The position numbers and the translations under genes are program-made. The notes under the pieces are model-generated. The model was not told where the DNA came from. It ran no database searches and saw only the letters and a list, made by a program, of their open reading frames with translations. A stretch of 9,753 nucleotides of DNA from Candidatus Hebobacteria bacterium (GTDB taxonomy: Bacteria; Armatimonadota; Hebobacteria; Hebobacterales; Hebobacteraceae), in the NCBI GenBank assembly GCA_029821235.1, contig JALGTT010000149.1, positions 1 through 9,753 on the forward strand. The letters are read 5' to 3'. How positions within the stretch are numbered: position 1 is the stretch's first letter; the number at the start of each line of letters is the position of its first letter. Of this stretch, positions 6,886-9,753 are shown one piece after another.

Positions 6886-7245
6886 ATGTCCGAGGAACTG
6901 AATTTCGAGAAGGTATTCGCCGAATTCCCCAAGGTGCGGTTCCCCTATGACAAGAGCTTGCCGGTGAGGGGCTGGCTGGTCCAGGGGCCCAAGCAGCAGG
7001 TGGTGTTCTGGCACTCCAAGGTGCAGTACGAGAGCGAGGAGCACAGCCACCCCTACGCGGAGTGGGGGATCGTGATCACCGGCTGGTGTGACATCATCAC
7101 CCCCGAGGGGAAGCGGAGATACCACGCGGGGGAGGTGTTCCACCTCGCGCCCGGCGTTCCCCACGCCTCGGTCACCTCCGACGACTACCGCTCCATGGAC
7201 GTGTTCTTCTCCCCCAATCACCTGCAGGCCGAGCCGGAGGAGTAG
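6886..7245 (+). CDS. Small single-domain cupin protein
   Basis: This 119-residue protein is a minimal RmlC-type cupin. Cupin motif 1 is complete: His53, His55 and Glu59 in HSHPYAEWGIVITG follow the HxH-x3-E-x6-G pattern. Motif 2, GEVFHLAPGVPHASV (82-96), supplies the fourth metal ligand, His93. It should therefore bind a divalent metal in a beta-barrel. The family includes sugar isomerases and epimerases, dioxygenases and sugar-sensing domains; at this length, with no DNA-binding domain, an enzyme or a small-molecule binder is more likely than a regulator. The ATG at 6886 has a strong GGAGGAG five bases upstream. It is first in a tight operon, six bases before the URO-D-family gene. I do not know its substrate; carbohydrate is a guess from context. 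Confidence 0.88.
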   Translation: MSEELNFEKVFAEFPKVRFPYDKSLPVRGWLVQGPKQQVVFWHSKVQYESEEHSHPYAEWGIVITGWCDIITPEGKRRYHAGEVFHLAPGVPHASVTSDDYRSMDVFFSPNHLQAEPEE

Positions 7246-7251
7246 GGGGAC

Positions 7252-8370
7252 ATGGCCTCTTCCTCGTCGCGAGAGAGAATGCTCGGCGCCATCGAGGGCG
7301 GGCCGGAGGCGCCCATTCCCTGTTCCTTCATGATCTTCCGCGCCCTCCGCGCCAGGTGCGCGGATGAGTTCGAGTTCGCCCGCCGGCAGATGGAGTTGGG
7401 CCTGGACGCGCGCGTGCAACTGGACGACCTTCCCATCAGCTTTCCGCCGGAGGTGGCGATCACCGAGTGGCAGGAGGAGGGGCTCCTCCACCGCGCCTAC
7501 AAGACCCCCGCCGGCACCCTCACCGCGACGTGCAAGCACACGGACGACTGGCCCTATGCCACCAGCATCCCCATCTTCGACGACTGGTTCAGCCCGCGGG
7601 CGGTGAAGTATCCCGTCACCGGCCCCGACGACCTGCCCGCGCTTCGCTCCCTGTTGGCCCCGCCGACGGCCGAGGAGGTCGCCGAGTTCCGCGAGCAGGC
7701 GGCGGCCAGGAAGAAGTTCGCGCGGGAGCACGGGCTGCTGTTCACGGGGGGCTGGAAATCCCAGCGGTTCGTCTCCGGCGAGGACAAACTGCTGGTCGGG
7801 GACAACGGCGGCACCGGCACGGTGATAGATACGCTGATGTGGCTGTGCGGGGGCACCGAGCCCCTGCTCTGGGCCTTCGACCAGCCCGACTTCTTGCGGG
7901 AGTTGATCGGAGTTGTCGAGGAGTGGAACCGGGCGCGGCTCGCCCTCCACCTGGAGGCCGGGGTGGATCTGGTGATGCGGCGGGCCTGGTATGAGGGGAC
8001 GGAGTTCTGGTCCCCCAAGCTCTACCGCGAGTTCATCCTCCCCGGCCTGGCCGCGGAGGTGGAGATGGCCCACCAGGCGGGGGCGAAGTTCGGATACATC
8101 ATCACCTCCGGCGTCACCGCCATCGCCGACCTCATCCTGGAATCAGGCGCGGACGTGATGGTGGGGGTGGACCCGGGGGAGGGGAAGGGGACCAGCCTGG
8201 CCGAGGTGCGCGACCTGTTCGGCGGCCGCATCGGCCTGTGGGGTCTCCTGGGCCCGACCGGTCGTTTCATCCTCTGCCCGGTAGACAACGTGCGGGCGGA
8301 TACGGAGAACGCGTGGCGGAATGTGAAGGTGTTCATCGAGACCTGGCGATTTCTGACCGAGGGAGCATGA
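7252..8370 (+). CDS. Uroporphyrinogen decarboxylase (URO-D) domain family protein
   Basis: This 372-residue protein resembles the URO-D/cobalamin-independent methyltransferase TIM-barrel superfamily, in an uncharacterised branch common in environmental bacteria. The best-matching stretch is the C-terminal half: EFWSPKLYREFILPGL (251-266), the glycine-rich strand around KFGYIITSG (279-287), the ESGADVMVGVDPG segment (297-309) and FILCPVDNVR (339-348) near the end. The HxC zinc pair of the corrinoid methyltransferases is replaced by YIITSG, and there are no haem genes nearby, so neither haem synthesis nor classical methyl transfer is likely. The true reaction is unknown. Relatives usually carry a further strand and helix between the GLWG and the GPTG segments; here they are almost joined (GLWGLLGPTG, 328-337). 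The start has GGAGGAG at 7236-7242 in the 3' end of the cupin gene, suggesting translational coupling. Confidence 0.82.
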   Translation: MASSSSRERMLGAIEGGPEAPIPCSFMIFRALRARCADEFEFARRQMELGLDARVQLDDLPISFPPEVAITEWQEEGLLHRAYKTPAGTLTATCKHTDDWPYATSIPIFDDWFSPRAVKYPVTGPDDLPALRSLLAPPTAEEVAEFREQAAARKKFAREHGLLFTGGWKSQRFVSGEDKLLVGDNGGTGTVIDTLMWLCGGTEPLLWAFDQPDFLRELIGVVEEWNRARLALHLEAGVDLVMRRAWYEGTEFWSPKLYREFILPGLAAEVEMAHQAGAKFGYIITSGVTAIADLILESGADVMVGVDPGEGKGTSLAEVRDLFGGRIGLWGLLGPTGRFILCPVDNVRADTENAWRNVKVFIETWRFLTEGA

Positions 8371-8371
8371 G

Positions 8372-9577
8372 ATGGCGAAGAAATCGGCGGATACTTTCTT
8401 CAAGCAGGCGGTGAGGCAGTGCGGCCTGGGCGCGGTGGACTGGGTGCTGCGCTTCGCCCAGGACGTGGACCCCGACTCCCCGGAGTACGGCGGGGTGCGG
8501 AACGTCTACTATCCCCTGGAAAAGGTGTTCCCCAGGCGCGGCCACGGCCTCTGTCTCACCTGGTCGGCCTGCCTGGCGGGGTTCGCCGCCCTGGCGGCCT
8601 ACGAGGCCACCGGGGACGAGTTCTACCTCGACCGCGTGAACCTCATCGCGCGCTATGTGAAGAGCAACCAGAACCTGGACGAATCCGACGAGGCGCGGTA
8701 CGGCACCTTCGCGGTGAGCAAGGACCGCCAGTTCGTGGATGTGCCGGACGCCTCCTGGGCGGGCAACATCTTCCTGCACCTCTACCGCCGCACCGGGGAC
8801 GAGGAGTACCTGCACCGGGCGCGGCTGGCCGCGGACTGGCTGCTGCGGGTGGCCCGCATGTCCCACGGCGGGTTCGCCACCTACTTCATACTGCCCACCA
8901 GGACGCCCTGTGCCTACAGCCATGGCAGCGACGGCCAGCACGGCATGTTCCTCGCCCACCTCCACGAGGTCACCGGCGAGGAGAAGTACGCGGAGCCCCT
9001 GAAGCCCCTGGCCGATATGCTCTCCGGCCCCGGCCAGCACGAGAGCGGCGCCTACTACACCAGCCTCCGCGCGGACGGCACCCCGGTTTTCGAGGGTTTC
9101 GACGACGAGGCCGGCCACCCGCTGATCGAGGGTACCGAGCGCATGGACACCGGCCCCCGCCAGAACTACTACGCGGCCCTCTTCCTCATCCAGCAGTACC
9201 GCCGCGACGGAAATCAGCGCTACCTGGAGAGCGCGCGCAAGTGCGCGGAATGGTCCATTGACCTGTTCCACCGCTTCGGCTACTTCCCGGACTGGCTCAC
9301 CTATGCGGAGGAGGGCTGGGTGGAGAGCGACCCGCTGGTGGATGTCGCCTCCCCGGGGGCGATGATCCGGGTGTGGCTGGCCCTGGACGAAGCGGCCCCC
9401 GACCCGCGCTGGCGGGAGGCCTGCGCGGAGATGGCGGAATGGGAGATGCGCTGGCAGCGCAACTGCCCGCAGTTCCCCGACCTGCACGGGGCCATCATCG
9501 CCAGCGCGCGCATCGCCGTCGCCTACTACGTCTCCTTCGCCGCCTGGGGAATGCTGGACCTGGCCGCGAGCCTGTAA
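8372..9577 (+). CDS. Six-hairpin ((alpha/alpha)6-barrel) glycosidase-like protein
   Basis: This 401-residue protein is built of repeated helical hairpins, with recurring TGDEFYLDR, TGDEEYLHRA, TGEEKYAEPL and DGNQRYLESARKCAEW segments (about 80, 141, 201 and 279). This is the spacing of (alpha/alpha)6-toroid sugar enzymes such as GH88/GH105 unsaturated glucuronyl hydrolases, GH127-like proteins and glucuronyl C5-epimerases. Acidic and aromatic runs that could line an active site include FVDVPDASWAGN (121-132), AYSHGSDGQHG (181-191) and FEGFDDEAGHP (240-250), but I cannot name catalytic residues. No signal peptide is seen, so it should act on imported sugars in the cytosol. The ATG is one base after the URO-D stop, with GGGAG six bases upstream inside that gene, so the two are translationally coupled. 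The specific family is not certain, and a helical-repeat protein without enzymatic activity is possible. Confidence 0.72.
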   Translation: MAKKSADTFFKQAVRQCGLGAVDWVLRFAQDVDPDSPEYGGVRNVYYPLEKVFPRRGHGLCLTWSACLAGFAALAAYEATGDEFYLDRVNLIARYVKSNQNLDESDEARYGTFAVSKDRQFVDVPDASWAGNIFLHLYRRTGDEEYLHRARLAADWLLRVARMSHGGFATYFILPTRTPCAYSHGSDGQHGMFLAHLHEVTGEEKYAEPLKPLADMLSGPGQHESGAYYTSLRADGTPVFEGFDDEAGHPLIEGTERMDTGPRQNYYAALFLIQQYRRDGNQRYLESARKCAEWSIDLFHRFGYFPDWLTYAEEGWVESDPLVDVASPGAMIRVWLALDEAAPDPRWREACAEMAEWEMRWQRNCPQFPDLHGAIIASARIAVAYYVSFAAWGMLDLAASL

Positions 9578-9753
9578 CGTTCTCCTGTGCAGGGCGGGGC
9601 AGTCCCTTGGGCTCCGTAGCCTTGGCGAAAGAGCCTTGTTGCTCCGCCACCTGTTCTGCGGCGCGGAGGCATCCGTCGGCCCTGTGGCGGATTTTCGATC
9701 TGTGGCCCGTGCGGTTTCGCGCGGCGAGACCCGAATACAGGCGGGCTTGGGAA
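9578..9753. other. Non-coding right edge with a degenerate inverted copy of the left-edge repeat
   Basis: No gene is seen in these 176 bases after the six-hairpin gene. The stretch 9587-9612 (gtgcagggcggggcagtccc, then ttgggc) resembles the reverse complement of 119-140 (gtaggacgggcagtccctgg, then gc), sharing gggcagtccc and tgggc. After it, gtagccttggcgaaagagcc loosely follows the hairpin part of the left copy. A further inverted pair, ccgccac (9644-9650) and gtggcgg (9684-9690), could form a large-looped stem. No terminator with a T-tract is evident. Confidence 0.35.

Noticed and set aside
6781..8073. Minus-strand open frame of 430 codons opposite the cupin and URO-D genes
   Set aside because: It is the antisense shadow of two genes with clear motifs and good ribosome-binding sites.
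8333..9487. Minus-strand open frame opposite the six-hairpin gene
   Set aside because: The composition is that of a GC-rich antisense frame, and the plus-strand gene has regular helical-hairpin repeats and a coupled start.
1..9753. CRISPR arrays, tRNA or rRNA genes, insertion sequences, phage genes
   Set aside because: No regularly spaced direct repeats, cloverleaf-like sequences, transposase, integrase or phage motifs were found on either strand.

Overview
The window is a compact, GC-rich bacterial segment with eight protein-coding genes, no rRNA, tRNA or CRISPR, and very little intergenic DNA. It looks chromosomal and metabolic rather than phage- or plasmid-like: there is no transposase, integrase or phage gene. 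An S9 peptidase with a PD40 propeller, a GH94 phosphorylase, an unorthodox URO-D-fold protein and an intracellular six-hairpin protein, with GC-rich palindromic intergenic repeats, suggest an uncultivated polysaccharide-using bacterium (Armatimonadota, Planctomycetota or a similar lineage). That placement is inference; no taxonomic marker is present.

Layout. Positions 1-144 hold two palindromic, repeat-like structures. The second supplies the stop codon of the first gene. Five genes follow on the minus strand; in transcription order (right to left) they are a DJ-1/PfpI-family protein (6710-6168), an S9 prolyl-oligopeptidase-family peptidase (6110-4156, frameshifted), a GH94 chitobiose/cellobiose-phosphorylase-like enzyme (4138-1712), a MarC-family membrane protein (1596-997) and a beta-class DNA methyltransferase (946-137). 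A 175-base divergent intergenic region (6711-6885) separates these from a tight plus-strand operon: a small cupin (6886-7245), a URO-D-family protein (7252-8370) and an (alpha/alpha)6-barrel sugar-enzyme-like protein (8372-9577). The last 176 bases have no gene and carry a degenerate, inverted copy of the repeat seen at the left edge.

How the genes may work together. The GH94 enzyme and the six-hairpin protein both lack signal peptides, which points to cytosolic handling of imported oligosaccharides. The cupin/URO-D/six-hairpin trio has gaps of 6 and 1 bases, so the three are almost certainly co-translated. The URO-D-fold protein is unlikely to make haem and lacks the HxC zinc site of the corrinoid methyltransferases. 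The substrate of the trio cannot be read from the sequence.

The main oddity is that three genes appear internally shortened against my memory of their families: about 10 nt lost, with a frameshift, in the peptidase; about 13 residues in GH94; and about 25-30 residues in the URO-D protein. They could be assembly deletions, real decay or subfamily variation; reads or close homologues would decide. I found no convincing new defence or mobile system; the best candidates for novelty are the cupin/URO-D/six-hairpin operon and the palindromic repeat family.
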